Source of the DNA: Parasponia andersonii
Taxonomy: Eukaryota > Streptophyta > Magnoliopsida > Rosales > Cannabaceae
Direction of reading: 5' to 3'
Assembly (NCBI GenBank): GCA_002914805.1
Contig: JXTB01000064.1
Coordinates: 921,710 to 985,709 of the forward strand
DNA: 64,000 nt
The translations under genes were made by a program, and so were the position numbers. Positions within the stretch are counted from its first letter, which is position 1. The number at the start of each line of letters is the position of its first letter. The notes below the pieces were generated by a model. That model saw only the letters and a list, made by a program, of their open reading frames with translations. It had not been told where the DNA came from and ran no database searches. This document shows, in pieces, positions 34,886-46,155 of the stretch.

Positions 34886-35950
34886 AACAACAACAGGCAC
34901 CATCGAAGTTTGGCAACAACGACTATCCCCACCTCGGTGACTGCGACGATCGTTGCCTTTTGCCGACAATGATGATTCTATCCACCAACGATGAAAAGTT
35001 CATACAATCTAGGTCCAAAATAGAAACTTCAGTATCTGATCTTAGCTCTCTAGCACTCCATACCCAGATCTTAATCCTATATATCCTCCTGCTTTTCTCC
35101 CTTATTCTTTATTTTCTGATGACATTGAGATTGCTGGGTTCATGCAATTAAGAGTGAACAAATTCCCTTAAACTTAAATTTGTATTTGGTATATTCATAT
35201 CTGGTATTGGAAAAGAGAATGGAGGAAGACGAGAAAAAGAGAAATTGGTATCTGGTATTTGTATATTGTGGAAAAGGACGAGGAAGATGGGAAGAAAATG
35301 ACCCGTCGTTAATTTTTTATTTTTCTCTAAAAGGAAGACGTATTTTCAATCTCAAAACTAGTTAACCAATTAATATATCAAAAATACATAATTTAAGTTT
35401 TGGATATGAGTTTTCCAATCTAATAAATCCAAACTCACATTTCAAAATTATTATTTTCAATTGCCAACCACTCAATAGTTATAGCTATTTATTTAGAACA
35501 TTATCCAATAATTTTTTTTTAATATTTATCTTTATATATTTTTTTTATATGTTAAATTATTATTTACAAATTATCATAATTTAAATAGTCGAAAATAATA
35601 ATAATAAGAAATATATATTATTTATTATTTTTTTATTTTTTATCATAAAAATACATACAATAAATTTTAATTAAATAATATTAAGAAATATCGTACATGC
35701 TCAATACTCAAGTGATATTTAGTTTATTATTAAAATCAATCATGGATAGACTTATACCGGAAACTGTTAATATGTATAACATTATTTATTTTAATTTGAT
35801 AAAACAATAACTAAACATAAATAATTAAAATGAAAAGAAAAAAAAAATTACTAAGTTATATCATGAGCATGAGGCATGCTAACACTATGTCATATGTTAG
35901 TCCGTTAATTATAATTATAATTATAATATATGTATATATATATATATATA
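34886..35950. other. AT-rich spacer between Tat-B and the FBT-3 proximal upstream block
   Basis: The first 250 bp are less AT-rich and carry a 117-codon frame (34798-35151) that starts inside the LTR, includes a CAACAACAA Gln run and matches nothing recognised. The rest is AT-rich without a gene. Confidence 0.45.
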
Positions 35951-36267
35951 ATATATGGTTCCCATTTCCACCGTACATATATATTATTACAAAGGCTCCC
36001 ACTTCCATAGTCCCACTTTTGTTTAATCCCATGTACAATTACATTCATTTTATTTTTAATCATTATATTACGGGGTGGGGACTGAGAATGAGAAAACGTT
36101 TCTTCCAATGTCATAAAGTTTTAATAACGTATACATTAAGCATTGATATATTCTCCTCCATCCACAGGGGACTGTAGGAAACTACGAAAGAAGTTAAAAT
36201 ACAACCTTCCTCTGTTATCCCCCACATCAGTACTTCACACTCCACAGTCCACACCCACTCCCATCAC
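35951..36267 (+). promoter_or_regulatory. Proximal upstream region of FBT-3
   Basis: Contains TTAATCATTATATTACGGGG, the GAGAAAACGTTTC block, CATTAAGCATTGATATATTC and CCTTCCTCTGTTATCCCCCA, collinear with FBT-2 11160-11363. A TCCCACTTTTGTTTAATCCC word (36012) is shared with the fourth copy. The distal block is about 15.6 kb away at 19890-20370. Confidence 0.6.
36067..36102 (+). promoter_or_regulatory. Conserved upstream block of FBT genes (FBT-3 copy)
   Basis: Reads ATTACGGGGTGGGGACTGAG then AATGAGAAAACGTTTC. The ACGT core of FBT-2 is lost (ACGG) while GAGAAAACGTTTC is unchanged. It ends 166 bp before the ATG. Confidence 0.5.
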
Positions 36268-39200
36268 ATGGATTCCAATGAAACCAGTGCTCTCCTCGAG
36301 AAACCTTCCGACGTCCTGTTTGAACCACCGCCGGCAACCACCACTACTACTATTCGTATTGTGAAGATAGTAGTGGAACCTTTTCAATGGCTCCAAATGC
36401 TCTCCTCCCAGCTAAGCCCCACCTTCGTCTTCGGCGTCATCCTCGTCTACGGCTTCATCCAAGGCTTCTCGTGGTCTTTCTTCAAAGTGGTCTCCGATTA
36501 CTACTGGAAAGACGTCCAGAAGGTCCAACCCTCTGTGGTCCAGCTCTACGCGAGCCTCTACTCCGTCCCCTGGGTCATGAAGCCCGTCTGGGGCCTAACG
36601 ACCGACGTCTTCCCGGTAAAGGGGTACCACCGCCGCCCCTACTTCGTCCTCGCCGGCGTCATCGGCGTTGTCTCCGCCGCCATGGTCGCTTTCGGGGGAC
36701 GGTTGGCAGCAGCAGTGGCGCTGGGATGCTTTGTAGGTTTCTCGGCGGCGGTGGCCATCGCGGAAGTGATGATCGATGCTTGCATCGCGAGGAATAGCAT
36801 CCAGTTTCGTTCTTTAGCATCGCATTTACAGAGCCTGTGCTGGTTTTGCTCCTCGGCTGGGGCTTTGATTGGGTACTCCGCCAGTGGGTTCTTCGTCCAC
36901 CATCTTGGTCCTCAGGTAATTAATTAAATTTTCATTTTTGTTGTTATTTATGATAATATTTCTTGTTTGTGTTTGAAACGAAATTACTTACTTATTCCAT
37001 GGATTATTTTATGTAAACGGGTTTCTATTCTTCGTTTTTTAAAGGTGTCATTCGGTCTTTTGGTTGCTCCAACAGCTTTACTCGTTCTCCTGGGCTTCGT
37101 CATATATGAACCGAAAACGACCAGTGGCCGTTCCGAGACAAAGGTTCGCACTTTTTATTTTTTCATGCTTGTCATATTTATAATCATGACACCATCCGTT
37201 TAGTCCATTTAGACGGATGAATAGTCTTCGGCAAAATGATAATTTGGAAACTTTTATTAGCAAAATGAACATTGTCTATTTTTATATCGAGCCCATGTCA
37301 TTCAGTGTGAAAATAAGGTCGCTTTAACTCATTTTGCAAATAAAATTTTTGGCAATAACTTACCGTCATTTTTCCCAAATACTCCATGATGGAACATATT
37401 CTTTTTCTTTTTTCTCTTTTAAGGAGTGAAGCAATGTATTCGTCTTGTTTATTTCTAACAACAATTTTTGCTTTCAGAAAATTTGCTAAAATGGTAGTAA
37501 GAGACGTAATATTTTAAATAGTAAAACAACTGATGACATAACAATAAGCAATTATCTTATTATCATTTTGCTAGCAGAGTATTGTCTTATCGATTATCCT
37601 CGAATCATGAAACCTTGAGTCAATAATATTGTCGATCTTCTTGTTAAAATAAGTTTATAACTTAAATAGATTAGTTTCGCAATAATAATATTTAAAGGAG
37701 TTAGTATAATAGGAATTTTTTTTATTTTCTATTTTAAGAGAATTCAATTTTAAAATACTTAATTACTAAAAATTTATTTATAATAACCTATTTTGCAAAG
37801 AAACCCGTTTTATTATTGGGTATCAGTCATGGAGGGAGATCAACTATCTCAACTCGCTGTCTCATCTCCTGTGCCAAGAGCCAAAATATGGTCACGTGTC
37901 GCCAATTATTAAAGCCCACTAGGCCATATTTGACACTGAAGGCAAATATCATGGAGCAAAACGACTAAAAACGAATGCGTTGATCTTCAGATCCTAAATC
38001 TCATTAGTTATCCACGAGATTTTAGCCGACCTTTTGTTTTCTCACTTTTCCAAGAATCTAAGGCAGTAAATCTTTGAAATTTTAGACTTGTTTGGAGAGT
38101 CTATTGGAGAGGGGTGGGGGGGAGGAACATAGCAATTTTTTTGTGTCTGAATTTTTATTTTAAAAAAAAAAATAAAAAAAACTTTGAGAAGAAATGTAAT
38201 GTAGTTTGGGAGAAGCAAACTAAGAGAATATATTTATATACATATCTGTATAAATATTTTAATTGCAGAACATTAGGAGAAATATTTTCCTCATTTTCCA
38301 TATCCTTTTTGGGAACCAAAATTCAGATCTATATGTCCAAAAGGATGAGTTGCTTTTGCTCATAAGTATTGCTAACTAGAGGAGAATGAGAGAATTATCT
38401 TTAACTTCTACGATTATTTGAATTACTGTATGTAGTTCGATATAAGGTTATCTTTACATGTCATGATCAATATATTATTACTTCGTAAGTTTACTAACAA
38501 TTTTCGTGTTCATTTCCTTCATCTTGTTTACAGATAACAGATAAGTTAGGATTGGCAATAGGGGGAGTGTACAAAACCATCAAATTTCCTGAAGTTTGGA
38601 AGCCATCACTTTACATGTATCTGGCTTTGGCTCTCAATGTAAGTACTTATGAAGGCCAGTTTTACTGGTACACCAATCCTAATGCTGGTCCTGCATTCTC
38701 TAAGGTTCTTCTTTCTTCTACACAAACTTGAAAATCTTACAATCTATATACACATATATCACATACACACAAATATTGATGTATTGTACTCTCGTTAACT
38801 ATAACATCTTATTTATTTATTTTTGGGCGAATAGGAGTTTGTGGGAATCTTTAATGCAATAGGTGCAATGAGCTCTCTTTTAGGAGTGCTAATCTACCAC
38901 AAGACTCTAAAGGACTATCCTTTTAGAACCATACTCTTTCTGGTACAACTTTTATACAGTGTATCTGGAATACTAGATCTCATCTTCATCCTTAGATGGA
39001 ACATGGCCCTTGGTATCCCGGACTATTTCTTTGTTGTCATGGATGAATGTGTTACTTGGACTATAACCAGAATGCGGTGGCTGCCAATGATCGTATTGAG
39101 CACCCGGCTCTGCCCTCTCGGCATTGAAGGCTCCTTCTTCGCGCTGCTAATGTGCATCGACAGCCTCGGCTCTCTGACCTGCAAGTGGGGTGGAGGAATG

Positions 39201-39419
39201 ATGCTCCATGTTCTTCATGTCACAAGGACTGACTTTACAAACTTGTGGTTGGCCATTCTCATTAGAAATCTATTGAGGTTTTCGACTCTGGCTTTAACAT
39301 TCTTGATCCCCAAGGCTAGTCAATCCGAGGTTATAATCCCTTCGGATCTTTTATCCAGGAACTCCACGTCCATTGATGGCGAAGATGAGAACCTTGAGCG
39401 AGTTCCCTCTCAATGTTGA
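36268..39419 (+). CDS. Folate-biopterin transporter family protein, copy 3 (FBT-3), diverged
   Basis: Exons are 36268-36915, 37045-37143, 38534-38704 and 38835-39419, all phase 0, giving 500 aa. Introns are 129, 1390 and 130 bp. It belongs to the same family as FBT-1 and FBT-2 but has changes at otherwise constant sites: WGLTTDVFP for WGLMTDVFP, AEVMIDACIARNS for ADVTIDACIARNS, LQSLCWFC for LQSLCGFC, YTNPNAGPAFSK for YTDPNAGPAFSQ, and MDECVTWTITRMRWLPM for MEECVSRIVSRIRWMPM. An extra C in the run at 39405-39407 shifts the frame, so the protein ends RVPSQC instead of VPLNVE.... No internal stop is seen, so the gene may still be expressed. Whether it still transports is unknown. Confidence 0.9.
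38639..38644 (+). promoter_or_regulatory. Cryptic 5' splice site inside FBT-3 exon 3
   Basis: CAAT|GTAAGT is a perfect plant donor hexamer, while the annotated exon end is AAG|GTTCTT. FBT-1 (TTAGTTTCAGC) and FBT-2 (TCAGTATAAGC) lack it. Its use would remove 66 bases (22 codons) and keep the frame into exon 4. Confidence 0.6.
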
Positions 39420-39608
39420 GTATGCTTAATTTCAGCAAGCATACTCTACTTTTTTCTTTTTTTTTTAGGTTGATAGAACTTGGAGCCTTGGAGGAGTACC
39501 CTAACGTTGTACAAAATCTGAGAAATGTTGTTTCTACACGTTTCAGAAATACTCTAATTTTGTTACCATTTCAATGGTCATAAAAGGAAATTCTCATTAC
39601 TACTATTG

Positions 39609-39643
<35 letters not shown>

Positions 39644-39984
39644 GTGTGTTAGCATTTTCCTGAAGGAATTGTTTTAAATATTCGTTTTAATTATAAATGG
39701 CTTTGAAAAAGTGTTGAATAATCGTGTTAATCGGCCATTGTTACTGTCCAAGCCCAAAAAATCTCGGGCCCTCCCAAGAAAAACAGAAAAAAGCAAGAAC
39801 GTCCACCAACCTAACGTAGATGGAAAAAGAAAAGGAAGCAAAGGACGTATTAGTTGATAAAAATAAGCAGATTCCAATTAACTCCAAAAGGAAAGAAAAA
39901 AAGAAAAAAAGAAAAAAAAAGTAGATCCAACGGTGGATCCTCATTCACAAGATACGTGGACACACAAAGATAAAATTGATATTT
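39420..39984. other. FBT-3 3' untranslated region and spacer with an (ATT)n run
   Basis: The first 180 bp are the conserved FBT 3' block. An ATT trinucleotide microsatellite occupies about 39611-39653. No gene is seen after it. Confidence 0.55.
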
Positions 39985-41340
39985 TTTGGCCTAATGCAAG
40001 GTAATAGTTGATGATCGTAAATGGTGGTGGATCGAGGACAAGGTAATAATATTTTCACTTCCTTCTTCATTTAAGAAATTCCAAGACAAAAGTACATAAA
40101 AAATTTAAGACTATAATTAAATAATTATGATCCACGGAAAAATACGCAAAACGAGTTGTTGACTCCAAGTAGCTCCTTTTATCTTTCACTAAGAATCTTT
40201 TGAAAAACAAAATCGCAATTTACTTTAAAACAAAATCGCAGTTTATATTGATCATAATATCCATGGAAAAAAGAAAAAAGAAATAATCGCGACAACAATT
40301 GAAATCCAATGACTATTAAACAGTTTCTTAACAATTAAACACATCTAATTTTAGAGGGAAATTATCTTTTTTATAACTTATATTTTGACACTTTATTTAA
40401 TTTATATATTCTGTTTTGGTTATTATCAATATTGACTCTTAGACTTCATATCTGTTACAAATTTATACTCTGACACTAATTTAGAGCAGTTAATTTAGCA
40501 AAATGATTTAATAAACTTATTCTCGGATCAATTTTTAATGGTTTATTTTCAATTTTTTAAACGGCAACTTGGTAAATTAACTACTCTAAATTGGTATCAG
40601 GTATAAATTTGTAACAAATTTCAAATCTAAGGGTTAATGTTAATAATAACTAAAACAAAAAAGTATAATTTGAATAAAACATCAAAATATAGAATATAAA
40701 AATGATAATATCTTTATTTTAGACACAACTACTAAAAACAGAAATCACTGCTATTATAAGATTTGGGCAAAATTTTAGCGAGCGAGAAAGAGAAAGGTAA
40801 CGAAGGGAATATAAACAAGTTTGTATTTGTGTTTGGTAAATTTACAAAGCGAGGGGTAGAGAGAGGAGAAAGGTGGGGATTGGTGAAGAGGCTCTCCCTG
40901 ATTCCCTTTTCCAGAATCTCTATCTATTAAAATATGTATGCACAGATATATTATATAACCAAAAAGGGCTCCATTGCCACTTTTGTTTAATCCCATATAC
41001 AATTACGTTAATTTGTTTAATCATTATATTACCTGGTGAGGACTGAGAATGATTAAATGAGAAAAAATTTCTTCCATTGTCATAAAAGTTTGAATATAAA
41101 ATGGTTACAGTCCCACTTTTGTTTAATCCCATATACAATCACGTTAATTTTTTTAATCATTATATTACGTGGTGAGGAAACATTTCTTCTAATGTCATAA
41201 AGTTTGAATATTATGTATAATATCTATTATATATTAAGCATTGATATATTCTTCTCCATTAATGGCAAAGTGGGAAACTATAACAGAAAGTAAATAAAAC
41301 TTCCCTTGTTATCTGCCAAATCATTTCACACCCTATCTCT
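39985..41340 (+). promoter_or_regulatory. Orphan upstream region of the fourth FBT copy
   Basis: The distal block (39990-40330) matches 19900-20340, and GATTCCCTTTTCCAGAATCT at 40900 matches its end. Two proximal blocks follow, each with TCCCACTTTTGTTTAATCCC or a close variant and TTAATCATTATATTACSTGG (about 40976-41072 and 41115-41187). The sequence continues ATTAAGCATTGATATATTCT, TTCCCTTGTTATCTGCCAAA and TCATTTCACACCC, matching the DNA 20-100 bp before the other ATGs. It stops about 15 bp short of where an ATG should be, at the Copia boundary. Confidence 0.75.
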
Positions 41341-41890
41341 CGTTGCGGAGATCAGCTTTGCGGAAACGATAATACAGCTAAAATATGAGTTGAAAAAATT
41401 TGGGTAAAATGAAAAAAATAAGGTACACAAAAGAATTAACGTGGTTCACCCAATTTAAGCTACGTCCACGGATAAGGCTGTGAAGAATTTCACTGTGAAA
41501 AGGAAATTATAACTTACTTCTTTTTAAATACAAGGAGAGAATAAATGAACCTCTCTCTTTCTTAAAATAAGAAAAAACACTCTCTCTAAATAATTTAGGA
41601 GAAAACAAGTGGGACACTAAGAGGAATTCCTAGGCTTGAATTCTCTCTTAGAAAGGAAGAGGATTTAGAATGGGATACAAAACAAGTGATGAAGCCCTAC
41701 GTATTTATAGAACTTGAAAGGTGGTGTTGAAAGGTGGTGTGAATACCATCTTTTACTATTGCTATTACGACTGCTTTTTTCACTATTCCTATTGCAGCTG
41801 CCCTTTTTACTATTCCTATTGCGGCAGCCTTTTTTTTAACTGTTCCTATTGCGGCTGGTTGATGAGCTGCAATTGTTGATTTGTTCAATA
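41341..41890 (-). repeat. 3' LTR of Copia-1
   Basis: 550 bp, aligned with 45622-46155. The + strand outer end reads CGTTGCGGAGATC where the partner has TGTTAGGAGATC, so the terminal dinucleotide has mutated. A GGTGGTGTTGAAAGGTGGTG duplication near 41721 accounts for much of the length difference. The polypurine tract (CAAGTGGGAGAAT on the minus strand) adjoins the inner end. Confidence 0.85.
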
Positions 41891-41975
41891 TTCTCCCACT
41901 TGAAGACTTGATTTTAATCATGTCTTCATACTTGATAAGTCTTTCTTTTCTTTCCTTGTCAATTCTTCATGCTGC

Positions 41976-44900
41976 TTATATTTCTTGTAGGCCATATAAG
42001 GATCTACACCATTGGAACTTATCAGTGTTGATTGGTTTGGTTAAAGCATCTGCTAGGTTCTCCTTTGTGTGAATCTTCTTCATGTCTACACTTCCATCTT
42101 CTACTACTTCTCGAATAAAGTGATATTGAACGCCAATGTATTTTGTCCTGGAATGAAAGGCTGGATTCTTTGTAATGTGCAAGGCACTTTGACTGTCACA
42201 AAATAGAGGAATCTTTTCTTGTTTATGCCCGAGCTCCTCTAATAACCTTTGAATCCAAATAGCCTCTTTATAAGTTTGTGTAGCTGCCATGTATTCTGCT
42301 TCTGTTGTAGATAAAGTCACAATAGTTTGTAGTTTCGAAACCCAACTTACAGCTCCTTCTGCAAGAGTAAACACATAGCATGTAGTAAATTTTCGTTTGT
42401 CAAGATCACCTGCAAAATCAGAATCAACATATCCTTTGACAGTAAATTCTGATCCTCTGTAACATAATGCAACATCTGAGGTTCCTTTGATGTATCTCAG
42501 AATTCTCTTCACAGCATTCCAATGCTCTCTACCAGGATTCGCCATACATCGACTAACTGCTCCCACTGCTTATGTAATGTATGGTCTTGTACATATCATA
42601 GTGAACATTAGGCTTCCCACTGCTGATGCATACGGTACTCGAGACATCTCCATCCTCTCTGCTTCATTGCTAGAACACATCCCAGAGAATAACTTAAAGT
42701 TAACAGGAAGTGGGGTAGAAATCGACTTACAATCATGCATATTGAAGCGGCGCAAGATTTTCTTCAAATAATTCTTCTGAGAAAGCCGAATCTTCATGTT
42801 ACCTTTTGTCTCGGTGAATTTGCATCTCTAGAATCTTGTTTACTGGTCCCAAGTCCTTCATATCAAATTCCCTAGCTAATTGTGTCTTTAATTCTTGGAT
42901 TCTGCCTTTGTTAGGGTCCGCTACCAATATGTCATCCACATACAACAATAAGATAATGAAGTCACTATCTTCATCAAACCTCCTGAAGTATGTGCAGCGG
43001 TCTGAACTGAGTCTGTTGTACCCAAGACTTATGATAAAGGAATCAAATCTCTTATACCAACACATGGGTGCCTGTTTGAGTCCGTATAGAGATTTGTTCA
43101 ATATGCAAACTAAATCCTCCTTGCCTATTTCAGCAAAACCTTCTGGTTGGAGCCTATAAATCTCTTCTTTAAGTTTTCTATGAAGAAAAGCAGTTCTCAC
43201 ATCTAGCTGCTCTATATGTAGGTCAAACGTAGCACACATCGCCAGAACCACTCTAACTGTTGCCAGTCGAACTACAGGTGAAAATATCTCATTGAAGTCA
43301 ATACCTTCTTTCTGAGCATATCCTTTTACCACCAATCTCGCACGATATCGCTCCACTTGATCATTGTTATCACGCTTGATCTTGTAGACCCATTTGTTGC
43401 CAATAGCCTTCTTTCGTTGTGGTAACGAAACAAGATCTTATGTCTTGTTCTTGTAAAGGGCTTCAATCTCTTTTTGCATTGTTGTCATCCATAGGGATAT
43501 ATCCGGGCTTTTGGTAGCCTCATAGAAAGTTGTTGACTTTCCATCCTCTATTAGAAGACAGTATGCAATATTGCTCTCAGTGATATAATCCGAGTGACAT
43601 GCCGGTGTTCTCTCACGAGTTTACCGACGAATTTCAGAAGTCTCTTCCTCGACTGGTTATTCTACTTCGTGCTCTGGTGCTACTTTAGAAGAATCTGAAT
43701 CTTCAGTATTCTTTTTTACCTAAACTGTATTTGTTTCTGGTCTGCTATCGTCTCTTTTCTCTTACAGTTTATTTTCTACAAATATCTCATCTCTGCTGAT
43801 GACAACCTTATGGGCGGTGGGATCCCATAAGCGATATCCTTTGACTCCATCAGCATATCCCAAGAGTACACACTTTCTGGACTTTGAATCCAGTTTTGTG
43901 ATTTCTTGAGCATTGTACATCACGTACACAGGACATCCAAACATATGTAAGTGAGAATAATCAGCTGGCNNNNNNNNNNNNNNNNNNNNNNNNNNNNNNN
44001 NNNNNNNNNNNNNNNNNNNNNNNNNNNNNNNNNNNNNNNNNNNNNNNNNNNNNNNNNNNNNNNNNNNNNNNNNNNNNNNNNNNNNNNNNNNNNNNNNNNN
44101 NNNNNNNNNNNNNNNNNNNNNNNNNNNNNNNNNNNNNNNNNNNNNNNNNNNNNNNNNNNNNNNNNNNNNNNNNNNNNNNNNNNNNNNNNNNNNNNNNNNN
44201 NNNNNNNNNNNNNNNNNNNNNNNNNNNNNNNNNNNNNNNNNNNNNNNNNNNNNNNNNNNNNNNNNNNNNNNNNNNNNNNNNNNNNNNNNNNNNNNNNNNN
44301 NNNNNNNNNNNNNNNNNNNNATTTAAGCATGTATAGATTCACTGCGATTTTCTCCGCCTTCATTACTACAAGCGCGCCTTTCATAATCTTCATGATCCCA
44401 TTCTCGACACGAGTTCTGTAACCAAGGTTATCTAATTATCCCAAAGATAATAGATTTTTCTTTAGGCCCTTCACATGTCGTACCTCTTGAATAGTACGAA
44501 TAGTGTCATCATACATCTTTATCTTGATAGTACCAATTCCAGTGATCTCTAAGGCATGATCGTTACCCATGAATACAGATCCTTCAGAGACAGGTTTATA
44601 TGTGTGAAACCATTCTCTGTGAGAAGTCATGTGCCATGTTGCTCCCGAATCCACTAACCAAATATCAGTGAGTTGCCGTCTATCCTTATAAATTGTTGCT
44701 GCTTTACAATACAGGATTTCTCCATCATCTAAAGTATTTGCAACATTCCCCTGAGCATTTGATGACTCGGGGTCCTTCCCTCTAGAATCTCCATTCTTCT
44801 TGAGTTGCCAACACTCCCTTTTGACGTGCCCTTTCTTGCCACAGTGATAACACTTGATATTCTTCTTACTTCTTGACTTTGATCTACCATGACTCTGACT

Positions 44901-45524
44901 TCTACTGGGGCCACGTTCCGTTGATCTCCTTCTCATTGTCAAAGCCTCTACTTACTATGAACTTGCTAATCTGTCTTCCTTGTTCTTACGCCGATTTTCT
45001 TCTTCGAGAATAGTAACTGTAAGATCATTGAAAACTAGAGTTGTAGCATTATTGGTCACATTTATGATGAGTTGATCATACGAATCATATAGACTCTGAA
45101 GTAAGATTTCTGCACATTTATTATCCTCTATTTTATGCTCCAATGTTATGAGCTATGAGAATAGAGTGTTGATGTGGTCGGTCACTATTTTTAATTCTGC
45201 CATCCGAAGGGTATAAAGCCTTCTTTTCAAGAAAATTTTGTTATGAAGTGACTTGGCCTGATACAACTTTGTCAGTGTATCCCATATCTCCTTGGCTGAC
45301 TTCTTCTCCTCAATGCTCGATAGGACTCCATCTGCTAGCGCTAGATGTAAGTTAGCGATAGTATTGCTATCTATCTCATCCTACCTTTTATCATCAATAA
45401 TCTCAGCAGGCCTTTCCCCAATTACTGCTAGGCAATTATCTTTCCTCAAGATTGCCTTTATCTTCATTTTCCACAAAGAGAAATTGCTCCTATTAAACTT
45501 CTCAATATCAAATTTTGCCGCCAT
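41976..45524 (-). pseudogene. Copia-1 polyprotein, interrupted
   Basis: The start at 45524 reads MAAKFDIEKFNRSNFSLWKM, the usual Copia gag opening. In-frame TAGs occur at 45383-45381 and 45155-45153, and a TAG-TAA pair near 44960. A CCHC knuckle CYHCGKKGHVKREC lies near 44830 and protease WLVDSGATWHMTS near 44660. The integrase C-terminal part (GYADGVKGYRLWDPTAHK) is near 43840. RT is intact in 43356-42799, with YVDD near 42945-42934 and ARLVVKGYAQKEGIDF. RNase H covers 42566-41976 (STTEAEYMAATQTYKEAIW; ADALTKPI). Confidence 0.9.
43970..44320. other. Assembly gap (351 N)
   Basis: All bases are undetermined. The gap replaces the catalytic core of the Copia-1 integrase. Open frames crossing it have no meaning. 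Confidence 0.99.
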
Positions 45525-45607
45525 TTTTATTCACCATGATTTGTTCAATTACCACAGTTTCACTGTATGTGAACAGTACCGTATACATGAACAGTACTCC
45601 AACCAAT

Positions 45608-45620
45608 GGCTCTGATACTA
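45608..45620 (-). other. Primer-binding site of Copia-1
   Basis: On the minus strand TAGTATCAGAGCC follows the 5' LTR end CTCCTAACA with a one-base spacer. It resembles the TGGTATCAGAGC initiator-Met site used by plant Copia elements, with one change. Confidence 0.75.
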
Positions 45621-45621
45621 C

Positions 45622-46155
45622 TGTTAGGAGATCGGCTTTGCAGAAGCGATAATACACAGCTAAAATATGAGTTGAGAAAATTTAGGTAAAATGAAAAAAA
45701 TAAGGCACACAAAAGAATTAACGTGATTCACTCAATTTAGGCTATGTCCACGGATAAAGCTGTGAAGAATTTCACTATGAAAAGGAGATTACAACTTACT
45801 TCTCTCTAAATACAAGGAGAGAACAAATAAACCTCTCTCTCTCTGGAAATAGGAAAAAACACTTTCTTTACATAATTTAGGAGAAAACAAGTGGGATACT
45901 AAGAGGAATTCCTAAGCTTAAATTCTCTTTTAGAAAGGAAAAAGATTTAGAATGGGATACAAAACAAATGATGAAGCCCTCCGTATTTATAGAACTTGAA
46001 AAGTGGTGTGAACACCATCTTATACTATTGTTATTATGACTGCTTTTTTTCTATTGCTATTGCGACTGCCCTTTTTACTATTCCTATTGTGGCTGCCCTT
46101 TTTACTATTCCTATTGTGGCTGGTTGGTGAGCTGCAATTGTTGATTTATTTAACA
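45622..46155 (-). repeat. 5' LTR of Copia-1
   Basis: 534 bp with inverted ends TGTTA...TAACA. The interior holds a CTATTCCTATTGYGGCTGCC-type repeat in three copies, also present in the other LTR. Confidence 0.88.

Larger units (their letters stand above)
41341..46155 (-). mobile_element. Ty1/Copia retrotransposon (Copia-1)
   Basis: About 4.8 kb on the minus strand. The LTRs are 45622-46155 (5') and 41341-41890 (3'). The primer-binding site is AGTATCAGAGCC, and the order is gag, protease, integrase, RT, RNase H as in Copia elements. The LTRs differ at about one base in ten by eye. The outer flanks (TCTCT on the left, ACTCT on the right) are not a clear target duplication, and they lie in two different parts of an FBT gene. 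351 undetermined bases cover the integrase core. Confidence 0.9.

Noticed and set aside
34798-35151. A 117-codon plus-strand frame as a host gene
   Set aside because: It starts inside the Tat-B 3' LTR and ends in low-complexity Leu/Ile sequence; no family recognised.
35830-36177. A 115-codon Ile/Tyr-rich frame before FBT-3
   Set aside because: It reads through a TA-rich tract and overlaps the conserved upstream block of FBT-3; not gene-like.
43920-44421. Two frames running through the undetermined bases
   Set aside because: They are open only because N cannot form a stop codon.
41341-46155. Copia-1 as a simple insertion into an intact FBT gene
   Set aside because: The two flanks match different parts of the gene (leader and intron 3), and no target duplication is visible.
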